A stretch of 64,000 bases of DNA from Roseibium denhamense (lineage in GTDB: Bacteria; Pseudomonadota; Alphaproteobacteria; Rhizobiales; Stappiaceae): contig NZ_SMLZ01000102.1 in NCBI RefSeq assembly GCF_009711415.1, forward strand, positions 37,875 through 101,874, given 5' to 3'. Both the position numbers and the translations under genes were made by a program. Shown piece after piece: positions 8,881 to 18,371 of the stretch. Every line of letters starts with the position of its first letter. Position 1 is the first letter of the stretch. The notes under the pieces were generated by a model. That model ran no database searches. It saw nothing but the letters and a program-made list of their open reading frames with translations, and had not been told where the DNA came from.

Positions 8881-10095
8881 ATGACCTATTTAGGCTTTCT
8901 GCGCGACAATGCCCGCTGGCTTTCCGCAAGCTATCTGCTCGCGGTCTTCTCCGGATTTGGACAGACATTCTTTATCGCCCTGTCTGCAGGCGATATCCGG
9001 GCGGAATTCGGTCTTAGCCATGGTGAGCTCGGTCTTATCTATATGGTCGCCACCCTGGCCAGTGCGTTTTCGCTCTCTTATGTCGGCAAGAGCCTTGATT
9101 ACTTCCCGGTCCGCCGGATTGCTGTGATCGTTATCAGTTCCCTCGCGCTGTCCTGTTTATTGATGGCAACCACGGCGGCCGTCTGGATGGTGGGGCTTGC
9201 GTTCTTCGGCCTGCGCTTGTGCGGGCAGGGCATGTTGACCCACACATCCATCACGGCGGCCGGCCGATGGTTTTCTGCGCAAAGGGGCCGCGCCGTCTCC
9301 GTCGCGATGCTCGGCTTTCCAACTGCCGAGGCGTTGTTTCCGATCCTGTTTGTCCTTCTGAGTGGTTATGTAGGCTGGCGCGGCGCCTGGACGGTTTCTG
9401 CGGGCGTCCTTTTGCTGCTTTGCTTGCCGATCCTAGCTGTTCTGCTGGCAAAGGACCGGATCGCATCTGCGTCTGAAACCGCTTCAGCAAAGCCGGAAGG
9501 CCGCCAATGGACACGGGCCGAGGTGCTGCGTGATCCCGTTTTTTGGCTTGTTTCTGCCGGTATCAATGCGCCTGCCTGCATCGGAACGGCGATCTTCTTT
9601 CATCAGGTCTATCTGGTCGAACTTCGCGGCTGGAGCCTGGAATTGTTCGCAGGCGCCTTTCTGGTAATGGCCGCAGGTGTCGTCTGTGCGTCGCTGACCA
9701 TAGGGCCGCTCATCGACAGATACTCCGCCCGCCATCTTCTGCCTTTTACACTGCTCCCTCTAACTGTTGCCTGCGCGGTGTTGGCCACAGTTCATCTGCC
9801 GGTCGCAGCATTTATTTTCATGGGCCTTGTCGGTGTCTCCAATGGTTTTAACGGGACCCTCGTTGGTGCACTTTGGCCAGAGGTTTACGGCACCCGTTAT
9901 CTTGGTGCCATTCGCGCTGTTGCATTTTCGCTGATGGTATTTGCGTCTGCCGCTGGGCCCGGCGCTGTTGGATGGCTGATCGATAATAGTGTGCCATTCG
10001 ATTTGCAGGTGATGGGTATGGGTGCCTATTGTCTGGTGTTCTGTTTTGTTCTTACAGGGGCGGCTCGCGTTTACCGTGACCGGGAACAAAGCTGA
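8881..10095 (+). CDS. MFS transporter
   Basis: A 404-residue major facilitator with about 12 hydrophobic segments split by a charged cytoplasmic loop near residues 195-215 (KDRIASASETASAKPEGRQW). TM1 is SYLLAVFSGFGQTFFIALSAGDIR, and the D-IRAEFGLSHGELGLIYM-AT pattern is typical of small-solute carriers of the NarK/oxalate-formate-like clade. The substrate is unknown. It starts 33 bp after nadE on the same strand and could be cotranscribed. The next gene, gltX, begins 56 bp later. Confidence 0.85.
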   Translation: MTYLGFLRDNARWLSASYLLAVFSGFGQTFFIALSAGDIRAEFGLSHGELGLIYMVATLASAFSLSYVGKSLDYFPVRRIAVIVISSLALSCLLMATTAAVWMVGLAFFGLRLCGQGMLTHTSITAAGRWFSAQRGRAVSVAMLGFPTAEALFPILFVLLSGYVGWRGAWTVSAGVLLLLCLPILAVLLAKDRIASASETASAKPEGRQWTRAEVLRDPVFWLVSAGINAPACIGTAIFFHQVYLVELRGWSLELFAGAFLVMAAGVVCASLTIGPLIDRYSARHLLPFTLLPLTVACAVLATVHLPVAAFIFMGLVGVSNGFNGTLVGALWPEVYGTRYLGAIRAVAFSLMVFASAAGPGAVGWLIDNSVPFDLQVMGMGAYCLVFCFVLTGAARVYRDREQS

Positions 10096-10151
10096 GGCAT
10101 GGCCTCAATTTGCGCTTGCCCGCTTCCATGTCTCAAGCTAACTGAAGCGCC

Positions 10152-11513
10152 ATGACCATTACAGTACGCTTCGCGCCGTCGCCGACCGGCCACATTCACA
10201 TCGGCAACAGCCGCCCGGCTCTCTATAACTGGCTTTTTGCCAAGAAAAACGGCGGGCGTTTTGTCCTGCGTTTCGACGACACAGATACCGAACGCTCAAA
10301 ACAGGAGTATGCCGATTCCATCGAGCAGGACTTGCGGTGGCTTGGCATCCAGCCCGACACAATCGAGCGCCAGTCGGAGCGGATCGCAAGCTATGACGCA
10401 GCTGCGCAGACGCTTAAAGACGCCGGGCTGCTTTATCCCTGTTACGAAACACCGGAAGAACTGGAACGCCGGCGCTCCCGTCAGCGGGCCCTTGGCCGTC
10501 CGCCGGTTTATGACCGAGCCGGGTTGAAGCAGACCGAAGACGAGCGAAAGGCATTTGAGACGGAAGGCCGCAAGCCGCATTGGCGGTTCGTCCTGCCGAA
10601 CCACCAAGGCGATCCGTTTTCGACACAGCGTACCGAGGTGACCTGGGAGGACCTTTGCCGGGGCCAGCAAACCGTGGATCTGGCTTCCATGCCCGATCCG
10701 GTGCTGATCCTCTCGGACGGCACCTATCTCTACACATTTGCGTCGATCGTCGACGATATTGCTATGGGCATCACACATATCATCCGCGGTGAAGACCACG
10801 TTTCGAATACGGGCGTGCAGTTTGCCATTTTTGAAGCGCTCGGGGCGAAAGTTCCAATTTTCGGCCACCACAATCTGCTGACGACGGTTGACGGGGAAGG
10901 GCTGTCCAAACGCAAGGGCGCCCTGTCCATCGGGTCTTTGCGGGAGACCGGCCTGGAGCCAATGTCCGTGTGCTCGCTTGCTGTTTTGACCGGCACGAGC
11001 AAGGCCGTTGAAGCTCTGCCGACCATGGATGCTCTGGTCGAAAAGTTCGATCTGACGAGCGTGTCGCGTTCATCCGCCAAGTTTGACCCGGAAGAACTGA
11101 AAGTCCTGAACGCGCGTCTGGTCCACGACATGCCGTTCGAGGTGGCTTCTGACCGGTTGAAGGATCTTGGTATTGGCGGCGGCGCGGCGTTTTGGGAGGC
11201 TATTCGCGGGAATTGCGAGCTGGTCTCCGATGCCAGGGGCTATTGGGAGATTGTCGAGGGCCCGGTGCAGAGCCGCGTTGAAGACGATGACCGGGAGTTT
11301 ATCGCGCAAGCCAAGGCCTTTTTTCCCGAAGGCGATGTGTCCGCAGAGACCTGGGGCGCCTGGACCTCGGCCCTGAAGGCTGAAACAGGCAGGAAGGGGC
11401 GGGGGCTTTTCATGCCGCTGCGCCGGGTTTTGACCGGTCTCGATCATGGTCCGGACATGAAAGACCTTCTGCCGCTTATTGGGCGACAAAAAATTCTGGA
11501 CCGACTACCCTGA
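10152..11513 (+). CDS. gltX: Glutamyl-tRNA synthetase
   Basis: A 453-residue class I aminoacyl-tRNA synthetase. The HIGH-type motif is [16 protein letters not shown] at the N-terminus and the KMSKS-type motif is LSKRKGALS near residue 255. The FDDTD segment and [11 protein letters not shown] are also characteristic. C-terminal anticodon-binding region is present. Many alphaproteobacteria have two gltX paralogues, one used to charge tRNA-Gln for later amidation; which one this is cannot be decided here. Its last 38 bp overlap the convergent DUF2865 gene. Confidence 0.92.
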   Translation: MTITVRFAPSPTGHIHIGNSRPALYNWLFAKKNGGRFVLRFDDTDTERSKQEYADSIEQDLRWLGIQPDTIERQSERIASYDAAAQTLKDAGLLYPCYETPEELERRRSRQRALGRPPVYDRAGLKQTEDERKAFETEGRKPHWRFVLPNHQGDPFSTQRTEVTWEDLCRGQQTVDLASMPDPVLILSDGTYLYTFASIVDDIAMGITHIIRGEDHVSNTGVQFAIFEALGAKVPIFGHHNLLTTVDGEGLSKRKGALSIGSLRETGLEPMSVCSLAVLTGTSKAVEALPTMDALVEKFDLTSVSRSSAKFDPEELKVLNARLVHDMPFEVASDRLKDLGIGGGAAFWEAIRGNCELVSDARGYWEIVEGPVQSRVEDDDREFIAQAKAFFPEGDVSAETWGAWTSALKAETGRKGRGLFMPLRRVLTGLDHGPDMKDLLPLIGRQKILDRLP

Positions 11514-12813
11514 CAGGGATGTCCCTGTCGGGAGCTGGACGGAAGCCCGGGTCATCTGATTTGAACACCGGAGACCCGGCGACCTCTTCTTCCCGGTTTT
11601 TTCCGTACCGGTTGCCAAGCAAGGGCAATCCGCCTGAGGATGCATCCGCCACTTGCGCAGAAGCGGGCGTTAGCCGCAGCATCACAGGTTCAAGCCGGGC
11701 GGATGCTTTAAATCCCTTTTCAAGATTGATCAGGGTATCCGGATCCGCGTAGGCCGGAAGCTGGTCCCGCATCAAGGGCGCGCGGGCCAGGGGAGACGAG
11801 GTATCGTTTTCTGCGCCGACCGTACGCCCCCGGCTCAGCTGCAGGGATCGGCGTGGCAGCCCCTGGCTGATATCGGTGAAGAAGATCCGGTTGCTTCCCG
11901 AGGCACTGCCGCTCACCTCTGTCCATCTGGACTGGCTGCCCGTTTGCCGTGGCAGGCGGCAACTGCACCCTTCCACAAATTCAGATTTGTACCGGTAGGC
12001 GAAGGGCTGTTCCGTATAGAGGCTTCCGGCAAGGGACATCATGTCCGCCTGGTCACCGCCCGGATTGCGATAAACATAAAGCTCGGTGTTCGAGGCCGGG
12101 CAGATTTCGGAGCACCGTGCGGCATCATTGGCAAACTGGCTCTTGCCCGTCGAAAAGCTGACGGGAAAGAAATATCCGTCGCATGTGCGCACGCAGAGCG
12201 TTCGGAACGTTCCCCCTGAGGGCAACCGCACTTTAGAACTCGCGGCGCCCGCAGATCGGCGCTTGCGCACAGCCGTTTGTTCCTGTGGATCGGCCGCTGC
12301 CAGTTCCACGCGGGGCTGCGGATTGAACAGGCGGGCAAGGAGGGATCTCGGGCTTGTCTGCGATCCGTCCGGTCCGCTCTCTGCCTGACGAGTGGTTCCG
12401 CTGGAATTGCAGTTTTGTTTTGCAATAGCCGCACGCACCTGACGCAACCGCTTTCCGGAACCGGAGCTGCCGCCCGACTTCGCGATTTGCCGTTCAATCG
12501 CGGCCAGGTTATTGCGCATACGGCTGATCTTGTCGGAAAGGCTGTCGCATTTGGCGCCGCCCGCTGATGGGCAGTCGAAATGGCGGGCATCCCGCTCGGC
12601 CGCCTTGATTGCAGCGCTTTGCTGGCGTTTCGCGGTAAGCCATTTTTGAGCCGCCGGGGAAGCTTTTCCCGCAGATTTTTCAAGCTGGCGGAGTTCGGAT
12701 TGAAGAGCGGAACAGGAAGCAGCATGTGCAGGGGCGCCTGCAAGCGCTAGAGCAGCGCTCATATAGGCAAACGCAATACACACCGTAGACTTTGCGTTAA
12801 AGCGCAGTCTCAT
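11476..12813 (-). CDS. Exported DUF2865 protein
   Basis: A 445-residue protein with a cleavable signal peptide (APAHA at about 27-31). After it comes an Arg/Lys-rich, probably coiled-coil segment with Cys pairs (about 35-135), a basic linker, and the DUF2865 domain (about 199-285) recognised by [20 protein letters not shown], the CSEICPA pair and [11 protein letters not shown]. Cysteine spacing suggests disulfides in the periplasm. The family is largely confined to Hyphomicrobiales and has no assigned function. The remaining 160 residues are Ser/Pro/Arg-rich. Its 3' end overlaps gltX by 38 bp in convergent orientation. Confidence 0.85.
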   Translation of the reverse strand: MRLRFNAKSTVCIAFAYMSAALALAGAPAHAASCSALQSELRQLEKSAGKASPAAQKWLTAKRQQSAAIKAAERDARHFDCPSAGGAKCDSLSDKISRMRNNLAAIERQIAKSGGSSGSGKRLRQVRAAIAKQNCNSSGTTRQAESGPDGSQTSPRSLLARLFNPQPRVELAAADPQEQTAVRKRRSAGAASSKVRLPSGGTFRTLCVRTCDGYFFPVSFSTGKSQFANDAARCSEICPASNTELYVYRNPGGDQADMMSLAGSLYTEQPFAYRYKSEFVEGCSCRLPRQTGSQSRWTEVSGSASGSNRIFFTDISQGLPRRSLQLSRGRTVGAENDTSSPLARAPLMRDQLPAYADPDTLINLEKGFKASARLEPVMLRLTPASAQVADASSGGLPLLGNRYGKNREEEVAGSPVFKSDDPGFRPAPDRDIPVRVVGPEFFVAQ

Positions 12814-12934
12814 TACTTGTCCCCTGCAGCGCCCAATCCCCGCGCCATCCGCTTCAACCTGGATGCCGGCATCATTGCCGTAAAGCCGGACAATAGCAAC
12901 GAAAGCTATGACGTGAGGTTAATGCGAGCCGTTG

Positions 12935-13435
12935 TCAGGCCGGGTTTCCGGAGCCTCCCGGAAGGTTTTCTGCCGCGGCCTGAAGCCGGGCGAAAATATC
13001 TTCGAGCTGGGCCTTCTGGTCTTCGGACAGAGCGTCTTGCAACTGGTTGCTATAGGCGTTGGCCAGCGGAACAATTTCTTCATACATGGCCTTGCCGGCG
13101 TCGGTGAGCTGGAGCGCCTGTTCGCGCTGGTCCGTATCCTTCCTCGTTCTCAGCAAATAGCCCTTGGTCTCAAGACCTGCCACTGCACGGCTCACTTTTG
13201 TCTTGTGCATCGAAGTCGCCTTGCCAACATCGCGCGCGGTCATCTGACCATGTTCGCCCAGCGTCGCGGTGACCCGCCATTCCGGAATGCCGATGCCAAA
13301 ACGGTCCGAATAGACCTGAGAAAAAGACCGGCTCACGGTCTCGGCAAGATGATTGAGCTGATAGGGCAAGAACCGGCTCAGCTTTAGCAACGGCCGGTCG
13401 CACTGGTTCGGTGAACGTGAGGGGGAGGTCGGCAT
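12935..13435 (-). CDS. MarR family transcriptional regulator
   Basis: A 166-residue winged-helix regulator. The recognition region MTARDVGKATSMHKTKVSRAVAGLETKGYLLRTRKDTDQREQALQLTDAG contains the MarR wing signature DxRxxxLxLTxxG. N- and C-terminal helices should form the dimer interface. Its target may be itself or the MBL-fold gene that diverges from it across a 309-bp gap. It is unrelated in sequence order to the MarR domain fused to GNAT at 34236. Confidence 0.88.
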   Translation of the reverse strand: MPTSPSRSPNQCDRPLLKLSRFLPYQLNHLAETVSRSFSQVYSDRFGIGIPEWRVTATLGEHGQMTARDVGKATSMHKTKVSRAVAGLETKGYLLRTRKDTDQREQALQLTDAGKAMYEEIVPLANAYSNQLQDALSEDQKAQLEDIFARLQAAAENLPGGSGNPA

Positions 13436-13744
13436 CAGGTTCGCAAAGGCTCGTCAGGCTATCGTGCAGATCAAACAATATGAGAAGAAGTTTGCCGTTT
13501 TCCGGCCACCTTCCAGCATTAGCAAGTACTCATAATAACGATAGCATGGAATGCCCTTTGATGGTGCTTGGAATTATTTGCAGGACATTTGGAGCCGGTC
13601 TTGTACAGCCATCTGATTTTCGATCGGATAGCTGGCGGAATTGACAGCGTTCTGTTGATAAGAAAGGATTCGTTAACAAAGTGGCGCCCATGAATTTGCG
13701 AATCGGGTGCGATTCCTGAACCCTTTCCGTCAACAGTTATTGGG
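13436..13744. other. 309-bp divergent intergenic region between marR and the MBL-fold gene
   Basis: AT-richer than the surrounding genes, consistent with promoters for both flanking genes. It contains a perfect small palindrome GAATCG-GGTG-CGATTC at 13700-13715, 30 bp before the MBL-fold start, which is a candidate operator. I see no credible gene; a minus-strand open frame at 13519-13806 has no domain and overlaps the start of the MBL gene. Confidence 0.4.
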
Positions 13745-15034
13745 ATGAATTCCCAACAGATCGATGGAGTGCCGGACATTGACCGGCAGAACAGCGAGGC
13801 CGTCATGGCAACCTACAAAAATACAAAAGATGCCATTCCCGGCGAGAACGGCCGGCTCGAGGAAATGGGGCGCAATTGCTACGTCTACCAGTCGGACGGA
13901 TGCGCGAATACCGGGTTTGTCATCGGTGAGCGCGGCGTGCTTGTCATCGACGGCCAGCCGACGCCGGCGCTTTCCCAAACTGCACTCGAAAAACTGCGCG
14001 AAGTCACGGACAAACCGGTAAAACTCCTCGTACTGACCCATTTCCATGCAGACGTGTCTGCTGGAATTTCCGGGTTTGAGCCTGGAGAAATTATCGCGTC
14101 GGATCTTACCCGTCGGATGAGCGATACACGCGGCAAACAAGAGATTCAGGTCGCGAGAAGCCGGTTTGAGAACGTGTTTGGCGGGTTGCCGCACGGTACG
14201 CCCCCGGTCGTTCCCAGCATGACAATTGCCTCGTCCATGTCGATTGACCTTGGCGGCTGTGAAGTCAGGCTGATGCATCTTGGGCGCGCCCATACAATGG
14301 GTGACCTTGTCGTTTGGGTGCCGCAAAGCGGTGTGCTTTTTGCCGGGGATGTGGTGCAGACCGAGGCGGCGCCGTATTGCGGTGATGCCCATCTTGCCGA
14401 TTGGCCGCGTGCCCTTGACCGCATTGCGGCCTTCCGGCCAAGCGCGCTGATGCCCGGCCGCGGAAAACCGGCGCAAGGTGCGGCAGCGGTCTCCACAGCC
14501 ATCGAAAACACCCGCGAGTTCGTGACCGGTCTCAGGGATGCCGCTGCTGCCTGTGTGGAAGGCAGCATGGGGCTGAAAGACACGTTCGAGGCCGTCAAAG
14601 ACGCATTGTCTCCGCAATTTTCCGGCCGCACGGATTTTGAAGAGCATCTGCCTTTTAACGTCGCTCGCGCCTATGACGAAGCCCTGGGCCTTGACCAGCC
14701 GCAGATCTGGACGCTGGAGCGCTGTGCCGACCTGACCGACGCTCTTGCCGGCGGAAGCGGAATTCCGGCGGTCCCGGAGCCAGACAGCGAGGCCGATCAG
14801 CCCGCTGTACATCCGGAAGATAACCCTCCAGAAGACAGCGGCAATCAAGCACAGGAACCTCAAGGCACCCTGGAAACCGCTTCCGAAGATCCATCCGGTG
14901 AGCTGGTCTCCGATGATGTATTTGCGCAATCCCTTTTAGGTGATGAACAACCATCAGAAGGGTCGAGCGACGCGGAAACGTCCGGGACCGAAGCGGTGGA
15001 GGATGAAAAAGTGCTTGAAGACGCCCGTCAGTGA
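13745..15034 (+). CDS. MBL-fold metallohydrolase with atypical metal motif and acidic tail
   Basis: A 429-residue protein with a metallo-beta-lactamase fold in residues about 45-240: GFVIGERGVLVIDG, LTHFHADVSAG, HLGRAHTMGDLVVW and LFAGDVVQTEAAPY. The canonical HxHxDH motif reads H99-F-H101-A-D103-V104, so the final His ligand is Val. The later His (GRAHTMGD) and Asp (AGDVV) are kept. Residues about 340-429 are acidic and Ser/Pro/Glu-rich, probably disordered. It resembles quinoprotein-relay or SoxH-like MBL proteins. An in-frame ATG at 13805 is an alternative start. A strong terminator follows. Confidence 0.8.
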   Translation: MNSQQIDGVPDIDRQNSEAVMATYKNTKDAIPGENGRLEEMGRNCYVYQSDGCANTGFVIGERGVLVIDGQPTPALSQTALEKLREVTDKPVKLLVLTHFHADVSAGISGFEPGEIIASDLTRRMSDTRGKQEIQVARSRFENVFGGLPHGTPPVVPSMTIASSMSIDLGGCEVRLMHLGRAHTMGDLVVWVPQSGVLFAGDVVQTEAAPYCGDAHLADWPRALDRIAAFRPSALMPGRGKPAQGAAAVSTAIENTREFVTGLRDAAAACVEGSMGLKDTFEAVKDALSPQFSGRTDFEEHLPFNVARAYDEALGLDQPQIWTLERCADLTDALAGGSGIPAVPEPDSEADQPAVHPEDNPPEDSGNQAQEPQGTLETASEDPSGELVSDDVFAQSLLGDEQPSEGSSDAETSGTEAVEDEKVLEDARQ

Positions 15035-15057
15035 ACATCGCTGATAGACGATCCGGA

Positions 15058-15084
15058 AACGCGCGCAGTTTGCGCGCGTTTTTT
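15058..15084 (+). terminator. Rho-independent terminator of the MBL-fold gene
   Basis: A perfect 10-bp stem (AACGCGCGCA / TGCGCGCGTT) with a GTT loop runs directly into a T-tract, 24 bp after the stop codon. Confidence 0.9.
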
Positions 15085-15148
15085 GTTGAGCCTTGATCAC
15101 GCCTTCCAGATGCCCACATGAAAGCCGTCAATTTCAGGAGGATTTGGA

Positions 15149-15643
15149 ATGCGTTTTCTGGCCGCCGCCGTTCTTTTTGCAACACTCGCCGGGACCGGAG
15201 CCGCCTGGTCCGACGATGATCCGGATCTGATTTTTAAGAAGTCGACGGTGTGGAAGTTTCTGACGCCGGACCACAAGCTAGCGACCTACGCGATTGATGA
15301 TCCCTTGATTGATGGCGTTGCCTGCCATTTCACCGTCCCTGAGAAGGGCGGGGTTTCGGGCTGGCTTGGGGTGGCTGAAGAAGTCTCCGATGTGTCGCTG
15401 GCCTGCCGGCAGGTTGGCCCGGTGAACATCAAGGAGACCTTCGAGCAAGGTGAGGAGATGTTCCGCCAGCGCCGCTCGTTCATGTTCAAGAAGATGCGGA
15501 TTGTGCGCGGCTGTGACACCAAACGGAACGTTCTGGTGTACCTGGTCTATTCGGACAAGCTGATTGAAGGCAGCCCGAAAAACTCCACGTCGACGGTGCC
15601 GATCATGCCCATGGGGCGATCAGGCTCCGCAAAAATGCGCTGA
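15149..15643 (+). CDS. creA: CreA family periplasmic protein
   Basis: A 164-residue protein with a signal peptide (MRFLAAAVLFATLAGTGAAW, cleavage near 18-20). The body shows the CreA pattern: IFKKSTVWKFLTPDHKLATYAIDDPLIDGVACHFT, a WLGVAEE segment, SLACRQVGP, FKKMRIVRGCDTKRN and LVYSDKLIEGSPKNS. Conserved cysteines suggest disulfides in the periplasm. The molecular function is unknown. The ribosome site AGGAGG is strong and well spaced. It is flanked by a terminator upstream and by a convergent regulator downstream, so it is monocistronic. Confidence 0.88.
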   Translation: MRFLAAAVLFATLAGTGAAWSDDDPDLIFKKSTVWKFLTPDHKLATYAIDDPLIDGVACHFTVPEKGGVSGWLGVAEEVSDVSLACRQVGPVNIKETFEQGEEMFRQRRSFMFKKMRIVRGCDTKRNVLVYLVYSDKLIEGSPKNSTSTVPIMPMGRSGSAKMR

Positions 15644-15691
15644 CTATCTGGACGAATGATGGCGGCGTGGGCGTCCTGGGTGGACGTGTAC

Positions 15692-16033
15692 TCAGGAGTT
15701 TTCAAGTTTCTCAAGGTGTTTTGCGACCGGCAGTTCAGCGTCGGCGCAAAAATGCTTGTAGAGCATCGCCATGATGTCTTTGACCGGTTCGCTTGCAAGA
15801 CGGTAATAGATCGTCGTGCCTTCCCGCCGTGTTGTCACCAGGCCCTGCGCCCTTAACAGTCCAAGCTGCTGGGACACCGTCGGCATACGCATGCCGGTTT
15901 TTTCGGCAAGTTCGCCTACGCTCTTCTCTTCTTCGAGAACAAGGCACATCAGCAAAAGACGTGGCGCAGAAGCCATCATCTTCAAGAATTCAGCGGCGGC
16001 ATCTGCCTTTTCTTCGAGTATTTGATAGTCCAT
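15692..16033 (-). CDS. ArsR family repressor, BigR/SqrR-like
   Basis: A 113-residue winged-helix repressor. The recognition helix is MRMPTVSQQLGLLRAQGLV and the wing is TRREGTTIYYRLAS. It lacks the ELCVCDL metal site of ArsR/SmtB. It has exactly two cysteines, Cys30 (RLLLMCLVL) and Cys96 (LYKHFCAD), in the positions used by BigR and SqrR to sense persulfide by disulfide formation. That makes it a probable sulfide/oxidation-responsive repressor (inference). No bigR-operon partner (persulfide dioxygenase, sulfite exporter) is adjacent. A perfect palindrome at 16057-16080 lies just upstream of its start. Confidence 0.82.
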   Translation of the reverse strand: MDYQILEEKADAAAEFLKMMASAPRLLLMCLVLEEEKSVGELAEKTGMRMPTVSQQLGLLRAQGLVTTRREGTTIYYRLASEPVKDIMAMLYKHFCADAELPVAKHLEKLENS

Positions 16034-16056
16034 TTGGCAGCCAGGCCCAAGGTTTC

Positions 16057-16080
16057 CTGCTTTCGTATATTTGAAAGCAG
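16057..16080. promoter_or_regulatory. Palindromic candidate operator of the BigR-like repressor
   Basis: CTGCTTTC and GAAAGCAG form a perfect 8-bp inverted repeat around an AT-rich 8-bp spacer, 24 bp upstream of the repressor start codon. ArsR-family regulators bind such sites over their own promoters. Confidence 0.55.
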
Positions 16081-16099
16081 ATTGTCGATGTGGTCTCTT

Positions 16100-16288
16100 C
16101 TATATGCGGGCGGCCATTGTCACAACAATATTTCCATTCCCACAACCGGTACCGGTTAACAAACAGGCGCTTTTTTGTTGCAATTCACTGCCGAAAGCCT
16201 GGGTGCCATCGGTAATTGCGATCAGCGCGAAAATCGGACCTGCGAGAACTATCATCAAAAAGATGATCACAAAAAGGCGGTTCAGCAT
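16100..16288 (-). CDS. Small membrane protein, unknown function
   Basis: A 62-residue protein with one long hydrophobic segment (LFVIIFLMIVLAGPIFALIA, about 5-24) followed by a short exported or periplasmic tail containing two cysteines in SACLLTGTGCGNGN. I chose the ATG at 16288 because GGAG lies about 7 bases upstream; longer frames reach 16363. The two cysteines could form a disulfide. It lies upstream of, and on the same strand as, the BigR-like gene, but the operator palindrome separates them. No family recognised. Confidence 0.5.
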   Translation of the reverse strand: MLNRLFVIIFLMIVLAGPIFALIAITDGTQAFGSELQQKSACLLTGTGCGNGNIVVTMAARI

Positions 16289-16427
16289 CGTTTGCTCCAT
16301 CGGCAAGTGTGTAGCGATTGCCTGGAGAGTACGTGCCCGCCCTTGAACCCATGCTGAGTTCACCGTTCAGCCAGCGTTCAGATATCTAAACGAGCTTAAA
16401 GTGCAATATAAAACAGATGATTAGGGT

Positions 16428-18092
16428 CTAAAGGTTGTCTGTCATAGCTGTTCGGAGCGCGTCGAGAAGGACCTTGTCCCTGTCATAAATGTCATGCCGG
16501 AAATGGGTCGAACCGTCCTTGTTCATCCAGGCGGTCAGATAAGTGAGATGCACTTCAACCGGCTGGCTGAATTTGCTGAAGACATCGCGCTCGCCACTCT
16601 CAAGATACCGCTTCCAGACCCCGTCCGGCAGATTGTGATCGGCCAAGATCACATCGGCCAGTGCAAAGGGATCGGAAACGCGGATGCACCCATGGCTGAA
16701 AGCCCGCTCGGCCTGTGAAAAGAGCGACTTTGATGGAGTGTCGTGAATATAGATATTGAATTCGTTCGGGAACATGAACTTGATCCGCCCAAGCGCATTT
16801 GACGGGCCGGGGTCCTGGCGGAGCCGGAAGGGGAAGTTCTGTCTTGAATAGGCGTTCCAGCCGACTTGCGTGGCGGCCACTTCCGAGCCGTTTTGGAACA
16901 CACGGATGTTCTTGCTCGACAATGCCGACGGGTTTTGCTGCAGATCAGGAAGATACTCGCGTGTCGCAATGGAGTAGGGCACGTTCCAGTACGGATTGAC
17001 TTCGACATATTCGAGCGTGTCCGAAAACACCGGCGTCGCGTGGAACGGCTTTCCGACAACCACACGTGCGGTGTGGATGGTCTTGCCGTTCTTGACGACC
17101 TTCAGGTTCTGGTCCGCGAGATTGACGAAGATGTAGAAGTCTCCAAGATCGTCGCGCATCCAGCGGCGGCGTTCCATATTGAGTTCCATTTGGATGAGCT
17201 TTTGCTCAATCGAGATGTTCAGCCGGGCAAACGTGTTTGGCCCGATGACGCCGTCGGTTGCCAGTCCATGATATTCCTGAAAAGTCTTGACGGCTTCGAT
17301 GAGAGCACCGTCATAGACCTGCCCGCTATGGCCGTCGGCCCCCGGGATATCTTCCTCCATCAGCCGTTTGCGCAAGAACGGTACACGGGCATCCCGCATT
17401 CCCGGCTTGAGCACCTCGCCGTCGGGAACGGATGTGAAGCCCCCGGTCGCAGCCTTTTGCCGGTACTGCGCGAGCCGGCGTTTTAGCCTGGCGTAATTAT
17501 CCGATTGCGGCGGAAGCTCTGCCAGAAACGTTGCAAAATCGTCTGAACCCGTTGCCGCGCTCAAAAGGGCGGCCGGTTCCGGCCGATCGGGAAAGACGTT
17601 CAGCGCCTTGTTGACTTCGTTCGGTTGCACCCGGCCGGAGGACAAATGTGTGGCGTAGCGGACAAACTCTGTCGACATGTCCAGATCAAACCGGGCCCAG
17701 TCGTCCGGTGTTTGAGCCCGCTCTGCTTGCCCGGCGAGTTCCAGCGGCCGGTAATTTGCCGGATTGAGCGCATGATCGTTGGAAGCCGCCATGGCCGCAA
17801 TCGCAAGATGCGCGTTTTCGGTAAGGCTGTTGTCTGCAACCCATACCGGGGCAAAGGCCCGGGCGGTGTAGTGCTGCATCAGGCTATCTGGAACATCGGG
17901 GCCAAGGGCTGCCTGCAGGGACGAGGCGATGGGTGACGCGGGCTCCAGCACCGCAGGCGCCGCGCCATCTCCAGCCGTAGCCGTATTTGATTGCGCGAGG
18001 ACGGTCGAAGCGGACATAAGAAAGGCCACCATGGCCCCCGCTGTTACCGTCTTGTGTACAATTCTGTGCGCCCAAATGCTTTCCAGCCCCAT
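16428..18092 (-). CDS. L,D-transpeptidase (YcbB-type, YkuD domain)
   Basis: A 554-residue periplasmic enzyme that forms 3-3 peptidoglycan crosslinks or attaches proteins to it. The N-terminal signal peptide (about 1-33, ending STVLAQ) is followed by a YcbB-type scaffold region, a peptidoglycan-binding domain (DGALIEAVKTFQEYHGLATDGVIGPNTFARLN) and the YkuD catalytic domain with IHDTPSK and the active-site SHGCIRVSDP (Cys about 469). The ATG at 18092 is chosen because AGGGAGG sits about 8 bases upstream and the signal peptide then starts normally; a longer frame to 18272 lacks both. It diverges from cysS over 279 bp. Confidence 0.9.
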   Translation of the reverse strand: MGLESIWAHRIVHKTVTAGAMVAFLMSASTVLAQSNTATAGDGAAPAVLEPASPIASSLQAALGPDVPDSLMQHYTARAFAPVWVADNSLTENAHLAIAAMAASNDHALNPANYRPLELAGQAERAQTPDDWARFDLDMSTEFVRYATHLSSGRVQPNEVNKALNVFPDRPEPAALLSAATGSDDFATFLAELPPQSDNYARLKRRLAQYRQKAATGGFTSVPDGEVLKPGMRDARVPFLRKRLMEEDIPGADGHSGQVYDGALIEAVKTFQEYHGLATDGVIGPNTFARLNISIEQKLIQMELNMERRRWMRDDLGDFYIFVNLADQNLKVVKNGKTIHTARVVVGKPFHATPVFSDTLEYVEVNPYWNVPYSIATREYLPDLQQNPSALSSKNIRVFQNGSEVAATQVGWNAYSRQNFPFRLRQDPGPSNALGRIKFMFPNEFNIYIHDTPSKSLFSQAERAFSHGCIRVSDPFALADVILADHNLPDGVWKRYLESGERDVFSKFSQPVEVHLTYLTAWMNKDGSTHFRHDIYDRDKVLLDALRTAMTDNL

Positions 18093-18371
18093 GGGAAAGC
18101 CTCCCTCTGATTCCCCTGTCGTTAAAGTGTAGAGGAACCCTGCGGCATCGCCAATGACCTCGCGCACGCTAAAAACCGCCCATACAGAAAAGCGAACTTG
18201 ACCCGCCCTTGAAAACCGGTCCATAAAGCTGCCCATGATGACGGCCATACGAAACATCATTACTTCGACCATTATTTGCAGCTAGCGACACCGCTGGCTG
18301 TGGCCGTTCCCTCTGTGCGAAAATTCATGTGAGACGGACCGCCCGGCCAGCCGGCCAGGAGACCGTTTGAT

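Noticed and set aside
13519..13806. 95-residue minus-strand open frame in the marR/MBL gap
   Set aside because: No ribosome site or domain, and it overlaps the MBL gene start; the gap looks like a promoter region.
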